From assembly GCA_030606385.1 (NCBI GenBank), contig JAUWGN010000084.1, forward strand, positions 1 to 5,408: a DNA stretch of 5,408 nt, written 5' to 3'. Under the pieces are notes generated by a model, which did no database searches, was not told the DNA's origin, and worked only from the letters and a program-made list of their open reading frames with translations. How positions within the stretch are numbered: the stretch's first letter is position 1; every line of letters begins with the position of its first letter. The position numbers were made by a program, and so were the translations under genes. Source of the stretch: Dehalococcoidia bacterium. Its GTDB lineage: Bacteria > Chloroflexota > Dehalococcoidia > GIF9 > AB-539-J10. Shown piece after piece: positions 1 to 5,050 of the stretch.

Positions 1-1
1 G

Positions 2-487
2 CATGAAGAGCAAGCGAAAAGAAATCTGGAGCAGCGTATTAAATATATGGATATCGGGGGCGACGTGTTTAAAATAATCATACCGACAACCAAGGAGATT
101 GAGATTAAAGGAGGAAAGCGTCGGACTGTCGATAGAAAAGCCTTTCCTGGCTATATAATGGTTCGTATGAAACTCAATGAGCATAGCTGGGATATAGTAC
201 GTAATACGCCCGGTGTTGTTGGTTTTGTAAGCACTGGTGCTAAGCCAGTGCCATTAGCTCCAGAAGAGACAAAGCGTATTTTACAGCGAATGGAAGAAAC
301 CCCTACCGAAGTTAAAACAACTTTCAAGAAAGGGGAGAGTGTTCGTGTAACTGATGGCCCATTTATCGATTTCATTGGTAAGGTGTCCGAAATTAACCTG
401 AGCAAAGGGAAGGTTACAGTATTGCTATCACTGTTTGGCAGAGAAACAGAGGTGGAATTAGATCTTTTAGGAGTGGGGAAAATATAG
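2..487 (+). CDS. nusG: Transcription termination/antitermination factor NusG (5'-truncated by window edge)
   Basis: NusG binds RNA polymerase through its N-terminal NGN domain and uses its C-terminal KOW domain to contact Rho or ribosomal protein S10, so it couples transcription with termination or translation. The frame is open from base 2, and the first visible residues (HEEQAKRNLEQRI) match the stretch after the usual WYVIHTYSG start of the family. The ATG at 47 is therefore internal, and only about a dozen N-terminal residues are missing. The 161 visible residues contain the rest of the NGN domain, including the AFPGYIMVRM core and the NTPGVVGFVS segment, a linker, and the KOW domain (FKKGESVRVTDGPF to the end). 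The end motif reads LFGRETEVEL where many homologues have FGRxTPVEL, a mild variation. It is followed by rplK after 47 bases, the standard bacterial order, so co-transcription is likely. Confidence 0.96.
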   Translation, partial: HEEQAKRNLEQRIKYMDIGGDVFKIIIPTTKEIEIKGGKRRTVDRKAFPGYIMVRMKLNEHSWDIVRNTPGVVGFVSTGAKPVPLAPEETKRILQRMEETPTEVKTTFKKGESVRVTDGPFIDFIGKVSEINLSKGKVTVLLSLFGRETEVELDLLGVGKI

Positions 488-534
488 CATGACGGATTAC
501 ACAAAAGTTCTACCAGTTTTTGGAGTGTTTTAGC

Positions 535-957
535 ATGGCAAAGAAAGTAAAGACAATTATCAAGTTGCAGATACCAGCGGGTAAGGCCACACCAGCACCG
601 CCAGTAGGACCTGCTCTAGGACAGCACGGCGTTAACATTATGGCTTTCTGTAAGGAATATAATGAGCGAACTTCTTCCCAAGAAGGATTTATCATCCCCG
701 CCGAAATAACCGTGTATGTGGATAGGTCTTTCACCTTCATTACCAAAATGCCACCCGTTTCTGATTTGTTACGACGTGCCCTGGGAGTGGAGAAAGGAAG
801 TGGTGACCCGGGGAAAGAATCAATCGGCAAGCTGAGCAAAGACCAGGTTTATGAAATTGCCCGGACTAAAATGAAGGATCTCAATACTACTGATGTCGAG
901 AAGGCGGCGAAGATTGTTGCTGGCACAGCTCACGGCATGGGCATCGAGGTAGAATAA
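535..957 (+). CDS. rplK: 50S ribosomal protein L11
   Basis: L11 binds the GTPase-associated region of 23S rRNA together with L10/L12 and helps translation factors act on the ribosome. The 140-residue product has the usual family length. The N-terminal domain shows the proline-rich PAGKATPAPPVGPALGQHG stretch (residues 14–32) and NIMAFCKEYN. The linker and C-terminal rRNA-binding domain show FTFITKMPPVSDLLRRA (67–82) and the terminal GTAHGMGIEVE. I chose the ATG at 535 because the protein then begins MAKKVKTIIKLQIPAG as in homologues, and a GGAG at 522–525 stands 9 bases upstream. A TTG at 520 would add five residues with no family support and would overlap the ribosome binding site. The stop codon overlaps the rplA start by one base (TAATG), which suggests translational coupling. 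Confidence 0.98.
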   Translation: MAKKVKTIIKLQIPAGKATPAPPVGPALGQHGVNIMAFCKEYNERTSSQEGFIIPAEITVYVDRSFTFITKMPPVSDLLRRALGVEKGSGDPGKESIGKLSKDQVYEIARTKMKDLNTTDVEKAAKIVAGTAHGMGIEVE

Positions 958-1667
958 TGGCAAAGCACGGCAAGAAATATCAACAAGCTGCTAACCTTCT
1001 AGATAGGTCGAAGAAATATCCGCCTGAGGAGGCTATTGAGCTAACCCAAAAAGCCTATTATTCTAAATTTGATGAGACGGTTGAGGTTCATATGAGGATG
1101 GGGGTCAATCCGCGTGCCTCTGACCAGCAGGTAAGAGGAGTCGCTTTACTACCCAACGGTCTAGGCAAGACGGTGCGAGTGCTTGTATTTGCTCAAGGCG
1201 AGGCGGAGAAGGTAGCTACGGAAGCCGGTGCTGATTATGCTGGAGCTGATGAACTTATCAAGAAAATCGAGGATGGTTGGCTTGACTTCGATGTATCTAT
1301 AGCTACTCCCGACATGATGCCCAAAGTAGCTAAGCTGGGGCGCATTTTAGGACGGCGGGGCTTAATGCCTAACCCTAAAGCAGGCACCGTGGTGCAACCA
1401 CAGGATTTAGCTCGTGCCATAAGCGAAACCCGAAAGGGCAAGGTAGAATTCCGTCTTGATAGAACGGCGATTATTCACCTGCCCATAGGTAAGGTTAGTT
1501 TCGATAGAGATAAGCTGCTTGAAAATTTGGGGGCAATAGTGGAAGCCGTTTTGAAAGCAAAACCCAGTGGCGTAAAAGGACAATATATTAAAACCATGTC
1601 ACTTTGCACTAGCATGGGACCAGGTATCAAATTAGACCTCAGTGCAACACTGGCTTTAGCTAAGTAG
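957..1667 (+). CDS. rplA: 50S ribosomal protein L1
   Basis: L1 forms the mobile L1 stalk of the large subunit, helps release deacylated tRNA from the E site, and in several bacteria represses its own operon. The 236-residue product matches the usual length. Domain I is formed by both ends of the chain, and domain II occupies roughly residues 67–160. The diagnostic run IATPDMMPKVAKLGRILGRR (115–134) continues into GLMPNPKAGTV. A conserved C-terminal TSMGPGIKLD lies at 218–227. Position 133 is Arg where LGPRG or LGPKG is more common, which the family tolerates. Translation starts at the ATG that overlaps the rplK stop; a GAGGT at 946–950, inside rplK, is a well-spaced Shine-Dalgarno. The end of the gene carries the sequence just upstream of the putative rplJ promoter. 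Confidence 0.98.
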   Translation: MAKHGKKYQQAANLLDRSKKYPPEEAIELTQKAYYSKFDETVEVHMRMGVNPRASDQQVRGVALLPNGLGKTVRVLVFAQGEAEKVATEAGADYAGADELIKKIEDGWLDFDVSIATPDMMPKVAKLGRILGRRGLMPNPKAGTVVQPQDLARAISETRKGKVEFRLDRTAIIHLPIGKVSFDRDKLLENLGAIVEAVLKAKPSGVKGQYIKTMSLCTSMGPGIKLDLSATLALAK

Positions 1668-1670
1668 TTT

Positions 1671-1679
1671 TGCTATAAT
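1671..1679 (+). promoter_or_regulatory. Putative extended -10 promoter for rplJ–rplL
   Basis: TGCTATAAT is a perfect -10 hexamer (1674–1679) with the extended TGn element, placed just after the rplA stop codon. No good -35 box is visible; at 17-bp spacing the hexamer is TGGCTT. The predicted start site, about 1685–1687, falls exactly where the first stem of the L10 leader begins, and this agreement is the main support. It would let rplJ–rplL be transcribed separately from nusG–rplK–rplA, as is known in other bacteria. Read-through from upstream remains possible. Confidence 0.6.
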
Positions 1680-1686
1680 ATGACAT

Positions 1687-1757
1687 TGCCAATGACTGTG
1701 GGTACCTTCTGGGTTTAAAGCTACCCCAAGCGAAGCAAGGAAGCTCCTGCTGAGGCA
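1687..1757 (+). promoter_or_regulatory. L10 ribosomal protein leader RNA (kink-turn element)
   Basis: This element matches the L10 leader class, which binds L10 or the L10–L12 complex and mimics its 23S rRNA site. Outer stem: TGCC (1687–1690) pairs with GGCA (1754–1757). Kink-turn: a three-base bulge AAT (1691–1693) is followed by GA (1694–1695), which faces GA (1752–1753) as tandem sheared G·A pairs. Next stem: GTGGG (1698–1702) pairs with CCTGC (1746–1750) using two G·T wobbles. From memory of the family, Firmicutes examples have ACC-bulge-GACA-GCAGG facing CCUGC-CGA-GGU, so the outer stem here has changed in a compensating way (GCC/GGC for ACC/GGU). The inner part (1703–1745) can form further hairpins, for example GGGT 1711–1714 with ACCC 1723–1726, but I cannot resolve it. 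A terminator follows 14 bases after the element. Confidence 0.87.
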
Positions 1758-1771
1758 TAAGTTTAGAGTTT

Positions 1772-1801
1772 GCCCGTCGTTGGTACGGGTTTTTATTTTT
1801 T
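1772..1801 (+). terminator. Intrinsic terminator/attenuator in the rplJ leader
   Basis: GCCCGT (1772–1777) pairs with ACGGGT (1785–1790), five Watson-Crick pairs plus one G·T, around a seven-base loop. A T tract follows directly: twelve bases from 1790 to 1801 with a single A. It lies between the L10 leader and the rplJ ribosome binding site, so it can stop transcription before rplJ. The likely logic, known for L10 leaders of Gram-positive bacteria, is that L10 binding upstream favours termination. I could not identify a competing antiterminator with confidence. Confidence 0.85.
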
Positions 1802-1811
1802 AGAGGAAAAT

Positions 1812-2333
1812 ATGTTAAGAGAAAAAAAGGAACAGATAGTTAACGAACTAGCCGAGAATTTGTCTCGAAGCACTATGGTAGTTATGACCAATTACCAGGG
1901 TGCTACGGCAAAGCAAATGAATGACTTGCGTAGAAGTTTGGCAGATAGCGGAGTTGAATACCATGTGGTCAAGAATACTTTGCTTCGCTTTGCTCTAGAA
2001 AAAGCTGGAAAGACAGAGATATCCAGCCTTATTGAGGGCCCTATAGCATTGGCATTTGGCTACGACGATGTATTAGCACCGGTAAAAGCTCTTACCCGGC
2101 ATATCAAATCAGCTGAGTTACCATTAAAACTCAGCGGAGGGATGTTGGGGGAGCGAGTGCTCGGTGCCAGTGAGATTATGGGCCTAGCTAACCTGCCATC
2201 CCAAGAAGTGCTCATCGCTAAGTTAATCGGGCAAATGCAAGCCCCCTTGCTAAATCTAAACAATGTCCTTAACGCCCCACTACACAGATTATTGTTCATA
2301 TTACAAAGTAGAATCCAAAAAATTGGCACATAA
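1812..2333 (+). CDS. rplJ: 50S ribosomal protein L10
   Basis: L10 anchors the L12 dimers to the ribosome at the base of the L12 stalk and, with L12, is the usual autoregulator of this operon. The 173-residue product has normal length. The N-terminal rRNA-binding domain starts MLREKKEQIVNELAENL and contains VVMTNYQGATAKQMNDLRR (23–41) and YHVVKNTLLRFAL (50–62). The C-terminal helix (about 147–172, LNLNNVLNAPLHRLLFILQS) is where L12 dimers bind. I chose the ATG at 1812: AGAGG at 1802–1806 is well placed. An in-frame TTG at 1770 would add fourteen residues encoded by the terminator hairpin and its T tract, so it is not a credible start. rplL follows after 14 bases. Confidence 0.97.
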   Translation: MLREKKEQIVNELAENLSRSTMVVMTNYQGATAKQMNDLRRSLADSGVEYHVVKNTLLRFALEKAGKTEISSLIEGPIALAFGYDDVLAPVKALTRHIKSAELPLKLSGGMLGERVLGASEIMGLANLPSQEVLIAKLIGQMQAPLLNLNNVLNAPLHRLLFILQSRIQKIGT

Positions 2334-2347
2334 AGAAGGAGGTAAAT

Positions 2348-2809
2348 ATGGCAACGGAGAAAACAACAAAGGAAGAAAAAGAGAAGGCAAAGCCTGCGAA
2401 GGAGAAGAAACAAGCGAAAGGAATAACCAAGGAAGAGATCATCGCTACTATTAAAGATATGACGGTAGTGGATTTAGCTGATTTGGTGAAATCACTGGAA
2501 AATGAGCTAGGAATCAGCGCTGCTCCCATAGCTGTAGGCGCCGTATCAACGGGGACTGCTACAGCTCAACCTGCAGAAGCAGCCCCCGAAGAAGAAAAGG
2601 CAGAGTACACTGTTGTGTTGAACAGTATTGGAGATAAGAAAATTGAGGTCATTAAGGCAGTGCGTGAATTGACTAGTTTAGGATTGAAGCAAGCTAAAGA
2701 CCTGGTTGAAGCTGCCCCACAGACGGTGAAAGAAAGTGTATCTAAGGAAGAGGCAGACGCGATAAAGCAAAAACTAGAGGCTGCAGGCGCCTCTGTGGAA
2801 TTAAAATAA
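2348..2809 (+). CDS. rplL: 50S ribosomal protein L7/L12 with lysine-rich N-terminal extension
   Basis: L7/L12 forms the flexible multi-copy stalk that recruits and stimulates translational GTPases. The product has 153 residues, about 25–30 more than usual. The standard N-terminal dimerisation and L10-binding domain starts near ITKEEIIATIKDM (residue 26). A hinge rich in Ala, Thr, Pro and Glu spans about 58–84. The globular C-terminal domain runs from about 85 to 153 and contains VIKAVRELTSLGLKQAKDLV (101–120) and a GASVELK end. The extra first 25 residues hold nine Lys and five Glu and look disordered. The extension is supported by a near-perfect AAGGAGGT (2336–2343) four bases before the ATG, and by the absence of an ATG, GTG or TTG at the normal domain start. 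It is the second gene after the leader-controlled promoter. Confidence 0.96.
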   Translation: MATEKTTKEEKEKAKPAKEKKQAKGITKEEIIATIKDMTVVDLADLVKSLENELGISAAPIAVGAVSTGTATAQPAEAAPEEEKAEYTVVLNSIGDKKIEVIKAVRELTSLGLKQAKDLVEAAPQTVKESVSKEEADAIKQKLEAAGASVELK

Positions 2810-2811
2810 AT

Positions 2812-3069
2812 ATGACGCTTTCCACCTGCCAGGCTATCCTGGCAATGGGAATCTTCTTCATTCTATTAGGGATTACCTTTTTGCTCTGGAATAGAAAAGA
2901 GGTGAAAACCTATTATAATTCCAAATCCACTCAACGGGACTTAAAGGAATTTCTAGCTCACGAACCTGAGCGTCCCTGGTTGAATGCCTGGCAAATAGGC
3001 GGCAGAGTGGCTCTAGTGCTTGGCACCCTTCTTGCCATCGCTGGTGGGGTGCTCTGGCTTATGTTATAA
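2812..3069 (+). CDS. Small two-helix membrane protein of unknown function, downstream of rplL
   Basis: I do not recognise this family. The 85-residue product has two clear hydrophobic segments: about residues 6–26 (ending GITFLLW) and about 63–85 (a Gly/Ala/Leu-rich run ending GGVLWLML). The polar loop between them starts with RKEVK and includes a KEFLAHEPERPW stretch; its positive charge suggests that the loop faces the cytoplasm and both ends face outward. The ATG lies two bases after the rplL stop, with only a weak upstream GTGGA (2794–2798), so translation probably depends on ribosomes finishing rplL. An in-frame ATG at 2845 is a possible alternative start but would cut into the first helix and directly follows a hairpin. 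Hydrophobic coding pattern and spacing make it a probable real gene in the ribosomal operon. Confidence 0.75.
   Translation: MTLSTCQAILAMGIFFILLGITFLLWNRKEVKTYYNSKSTQRDLKEFLAHEPERPWLNAWQIGGRVALVLGTLLAIAGGVLWLML
2827..2844 (+). repeat. Perfect inverted repeat (hairpin) just after rplL
   Basis: TGCCAGG (2827–2833) and CCTGGCA (2838–2844) form a perfect 7-bp GC-rich stem around the tetraloop CTAT. It begins 18 bases after the rplL stop and lies inside codons 6–11 of the membrane protein gene. There is no T tract after it, so it is not a standard intrinsic terminator. It could slow 3' decay of the rplL message or modulate expression of the next gene; both are inference. Confidence 0.55.
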
Positions 3070-3072
3070 CGC

Positions 3073-4593
3073 CTAGATTATTTCCTTATGTCGATATTGT
3101 AAGGCTTCAGCCATGTGCGAGGTCTTGATGACGTCACTACCCTCGAGGTCAGCGATGGTGCGGGAAACCTTGAGGACACGGTGGAAAGCGCGAGCAGTGA
3201 GATGAAGTTGCTTCATAGCAGCACGAAGTAGCGCCTGTCCTGCTGGTTCCACAACACAGAATTGCTTTACCTCGGCCGGTGCCATATCAGCGTTACACTT
3301 TAGTTTCGTCCCTGTAAATCGCTCCAGTTGAATTTGATGAGCCGAGCCTACTCTTCCCCTGACTTTTTCTGAGCCTTCCACTGGTCTCTCATCCGTTAGC
3401 TTTTCATAATCAATGTGAGGAACATCCACAAAGATGTCAATGCGATCGATTAACGGTCCGCTTATCCTCTTGTGATACCGCGAAATCTCTCCAGAGGAAC
3501 ACTTGCACTCTCTGAATGGGTCGCCGTAATAGCCACAAGGACAAGGATTCATCGCTGCCACCAGCATAAAGTTAGCGGGGAAGGTAATGCTGCCTTGAGC
3601 TCGGCTGACCGTGATTGTTCGATCCTCCATAGGCTGTCGCAATGATTCCAGAGTGGCATGTCCAAATTCGGGGAATTCGTCTAGAAAGAGAACCCCACGA
3701 TGACTGAGGCTTATCTCTCCAGGACGCGGCCATTGCCCACCACCAACCAAACCAGCATGGGAGATAGTATAATGTGGACAGCGGAAAGGACGCTCCACGA
3801 TCAAGGGAACATCCTGTGGCAATAACCCGCTAACGCTGTAAATCTTGGTCACGTCTATGGCTTCATCCATAGTAAGTGGTGGCAGTATGGAGGGTAGAGA
3901 GCGAGCAAGCATTGTCTTACCGCTTCCCGGTGGTCCCACCATCAGTATGTTGTGCCCCCCAGCAGCAGCTACCTCCAATGCCCTTTTGGCATGTTCTTGT
4001 CCCTTGATATCGCCAAGAGTAAAGGCATAATGCTCGCATACCTCTTCCTTCCACGTGCTATCTCGATGATACTCAGGTATCTGCACCTCACCTTTGAGGT
4101 ACGCAGCGAGTTGAGATAGGGACTCTGCTGGGAACAAACGAAGGCCATCCACTATGGAAGCCTCTTTGACATCGTCAAGAGGCAGAAAAACATGAGATAA
4201 GCCTTTATCTCTGGCCAAAGCTACCATGGGCAATATGCCATGTGTGTGGCGTAATTTGCCATCGAGCGATAACTCCCCTATAAATAGGCTATGGGAAAGG
4301 TCAGAGGCTATTTGCCCTGAGCTCAATAGAATACCTGTAGCTATGGGCAAATCATAAGCAGGACCTTCCTTTTTCAAATCTGCTGGCGCCAGATTCACAG
4401 TGATGCGGCGATTGGGAAAAGTATATCCTGAATTCTTGATCGCTGCTCTCACCCTTTCTCTCGCTTCTTGAACAGCCTTGTCAGGCAAGCCTACAATGGT
4501 AAACGAAGGCAATCCAGATGATATATCGGCCTCCACCTCAACTAGAGCTCCTTCCAGACCAACCACAGCACAACTCGTTACCTTGGCTAACAT
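3073..4593 (-). CDS. comM: ComM/YifB family Mg-chelatase-like AAA+ ATPase
   Basis: ComM is a hexameric AAA+ motor that promotes branch migration when incoming DNA is integrated during natural transformation; many bacteria not known to be competent also carry it, often annotated YifB. The 506-residue product has the usual length and full architecture. The N-terminal ChlI-like domain begins MLAKVTSCAVVGLEG and contains GLPSFTIVGLPDKAVQEARE (27–46). The AAA+ core has Walker A GPPGSGKT (220–227), Walker B VLFLDE (301–306), and a sensor region AAMNPCPCGYYGDP followed by CKC; its four cysteines are typical of the family and may bind zinc. RISGPLIDRIDIF precedes the C-terminal domain with RAFHRVLKVSRTIADLEG (468–485). 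I chose the ATG at 4593 because homologues start MLAxV. An in-frame TTG at 4629 lies upstream of the likely -10 box. It converges with the ribosomal operon across three bases. Confidence 0.95.
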   Translation of the reverse strand: MLAKVTSCAVVGLEGALVEVEADISSGLPSFTIVGLPDKAVQEARERVRAAIKNSGYTFPNRRITVNLAPADLKKEGPAYDLPIATGILLSSGQIASDLSHSLFIGELSLDGKLRHTHGILPMVALARDKGLSHVFLPLDDVKEASIVDGLRLFPAESLSQLAAYLKGEVQIPEYHRDSTWKEEVCEHYAFTLGDIKGQEHAKRALEVAAAGGHNILMVGPPGSGKTMLARSLPSILPPLTMDEAIDVTKIYSVSGLLPQDVPLIVERPFRCPHYTISHAGLVGGGQWPRPGEISLSHRGVLFLDEFPEFGHATLESLRQPMEDRTITVSRAQGSITFPANFMLVAAMNPCPCGYYGDPFRECKCSSGEISRYHKRISGPLIDRIDIFVDVPHIDYEKLTDERPVEGSEKVRGRVGSAHQIQLERFTGTKLKCNADMAPAEVKQFCVVEPAGQALLRAAMKQLHLTARAFHRVLKVSRTIADLEGSDVIKTSHMAEALQYRHKEII

Positions 4594-4602
4594 ACCGCCA
4601 TG

Positions 4603-4611
4603 ATTATAGCA
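4603..4611 (-). promoter_or_regulatory. Putative extended -10 promoter for comM, giving a near-leaderless mRNA
   Basis: On the minus strand this reads TGCTATAAT, a perfect -10 (4608–4603) with the extended TGn. A TTGATT at 4629–4624 could serve as -35 with a short 15-bp spacer. The expected start site is about 4596, only two or three bases before the comM ATG at 4593, which implies a leaderless or nearly leaderless transcript. In agreement, there is no usable Shine-Dalgarno before that ATG; the only G-rich stretch, GGCGG, is too close. Confidence 0.5.
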
Positions 4612-4638
4612 GAGACTCGCTTTAATCAATAAGCTAAC

Positions 4639-4647
4639 TGCTATAAT
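4639..4647 (+). promoter_or_regulatory. Putative extended -10 promoter for the DUF3096-like gene
   Basis: TGCTATAAT (-10 at 4642–4647) is identical to the elements before rplJ and comM. No strong -35 is visible; GCTTTA stands at 17-bp spacing. The predicted start near 4654 would give a leader of about 14 bases consisting almost only of the Shine-Dalgarno AAAGGAGGTGA (4655–4665). It is divergent from, and its upstream half overlaps, the comM promoter. Confidence 0.55.
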
Positions 4648-4667
4648 AGAGGCTAAAGGAGGTGAAT

Positions 4668-4838
4668 ATGCGGCCGCCGTTTTTCATGCGCCCGTTAGCT
4701 TTCCTGGGCGCTGTTTGTCTTCTTTTCGGCATCTTGATTTTTGTCTTCCCCAACCTTCTTAGCTATTTAGTGGCTACCTTCCTAATTGTTATCGGGACGT
4801 TAGCTATTATTGGAAGCCTCACATTTAGAAGGTGGTGA
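4668..4838 (+). CDS. Small DUF3096-like integral membrane protein (56 residues)
   Basis: The product has 56 residues and two hydrophobic segments: about 10–28 (LAFLGAVCLLFGILIFVF) and about 30–51 (SYLVATFLIVIGTLAIIG), joined by a short FPNLL turn. The pattern GILIFVFPNLLSYLVATFLI closely resembles what I recall of the DUF3096 family of tiny bacterial and archaeal membrane proteins, whose function is unknown. It ends FRRW, putting positive charge at the C terminus. The start is strongly supported by AAAGGAGGTGA, nearly a full complement of the 16S rRNA 3' end, with GGAGG five bases before the ATG. It is divergent from comM (74 bases between starts) and has its own putative promoter. The decayed frame at 4839 begins directly after its stop. 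Confidence 0.8.
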   Translation: MRPPFFMRPLAFLGAVCLLFGILIFVFPNLLSYLVATFLIVIGTLAIIGSLTFRRW

Positions 4839-5027
4839 GTGATAGGAAAGCTGGGGATTATTTCCGTTATCACAGTAGTGGGACGTGCTTTTGCTGGATT
4901 GGTATTCACTACTGACATGACTACAGCTTAAGACATAAAGAATAGCACTGCTGACTATCAGGATAGAGAGGTCGTGATTTTGGGTGAAGTTAGCGAAATC
5001 AGAAATCTTTACTCTGGGAGAAAGTAG
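4839..5027 (+). pseudogene. Decayed small membrane-anchored OB-fold-like protein gene
   Basis: A GTG directly follows the DUF3096-like stop, with AAGGTGGTGA (4829–4838) as an SD-like sequence, though unusually close. The frame encodes a 30-residue hydrophobic N-terminal segment (GKLGIISVITVVGRAFAGLV), then meets TAA at 4929–4931. The same frame continues for 31 codons that read like protein, with DYQDREVVILGEVSEI, before TAG at 5025–5027. A hydrophobic anchor followed by a Y-x-x-(K/R)-E-V-x-(V/I)-x-G-E-V start is what I know from small bacterial OB-fold proteins. The usual rest of the OB barrel is absent, so the gene looks both interrupted and truncated. The OB-fold link rests on about 20 residues and is tentative. 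The first 30 codons could instead be a true microprotein gene. Confidence 0.4.
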
Positions 5028-5033
5028 CTAGAA

Positions 5034-5050
5034 AGGTTAGATACTAGCCT
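5034..5050 (-). terminator. Weak hairpin at the 3' end of acpS
   Basis: On the plus strand AGGTTAG (5034–5040) pairs with CTAGCCT (5044–5050) around ATA, seven pairs with one wobble; the stem includes the acpS stop codon. Read on the minus strand it is followed by only TTTC, so it would be a poor terminator for acpS. On the plus strand no T tract follows. It may act as a weak bidirectional end between the decayed frame and acpS. Confidence 0.25.

Noticed and set aside
231..251. Perfect inverted repeat GCACTGG/CCAGTGC with a 7-base loop inside nusG
   Set aside because: It encodes conserved-looking NusG residues, is not followed by a T tract, and has no gene boundary nearby; most likely chance.
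47..487. ATG at 47 as the nusG start
   Set aside because: The frame stays open to base 2, and the upstream residues match the conserved NusG N-terminal domain, so the start is outside the window.
1770..1811. N-terminal extension of L10 from a TTG at 1770
   Set aside because: These codons are the terminator hairpin and T tract of the leader. L10 homologues start at the ATG at 1812, which has its own ribosome binding site.
2263..2454. Plus-strand open frame overlapping the end of rplJ and start of rplL
   Set aside because: It overlaps two well-supported ribosomal protein genes in another frame, and its lysine/glutamate-rich end merely mirrors the purine-rich start of rplL.
2914..2919. TATAAT inside the two-helix membrane protein gene
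   Set aside because: It is part of the Tyr-Tyr-Asn codons, lacks the extended TG and a -35, and no gene start follows.
3768..3773. TATAAT on the plus strand inside comM
   Set aside because: It lacks the TG extension and any -35, and would only make antisense RNA; the plus-strand open frame nearby (3845–4030) is a shadow of the conserved AAA+ coding sequence.
4594..4629. Twelve-residue N-terminal extension of ComM from a TTG at 4629
   Set aside because: It overlaps the presumed promoter, has no family support, and homologues begin at the MLAKV-type start.
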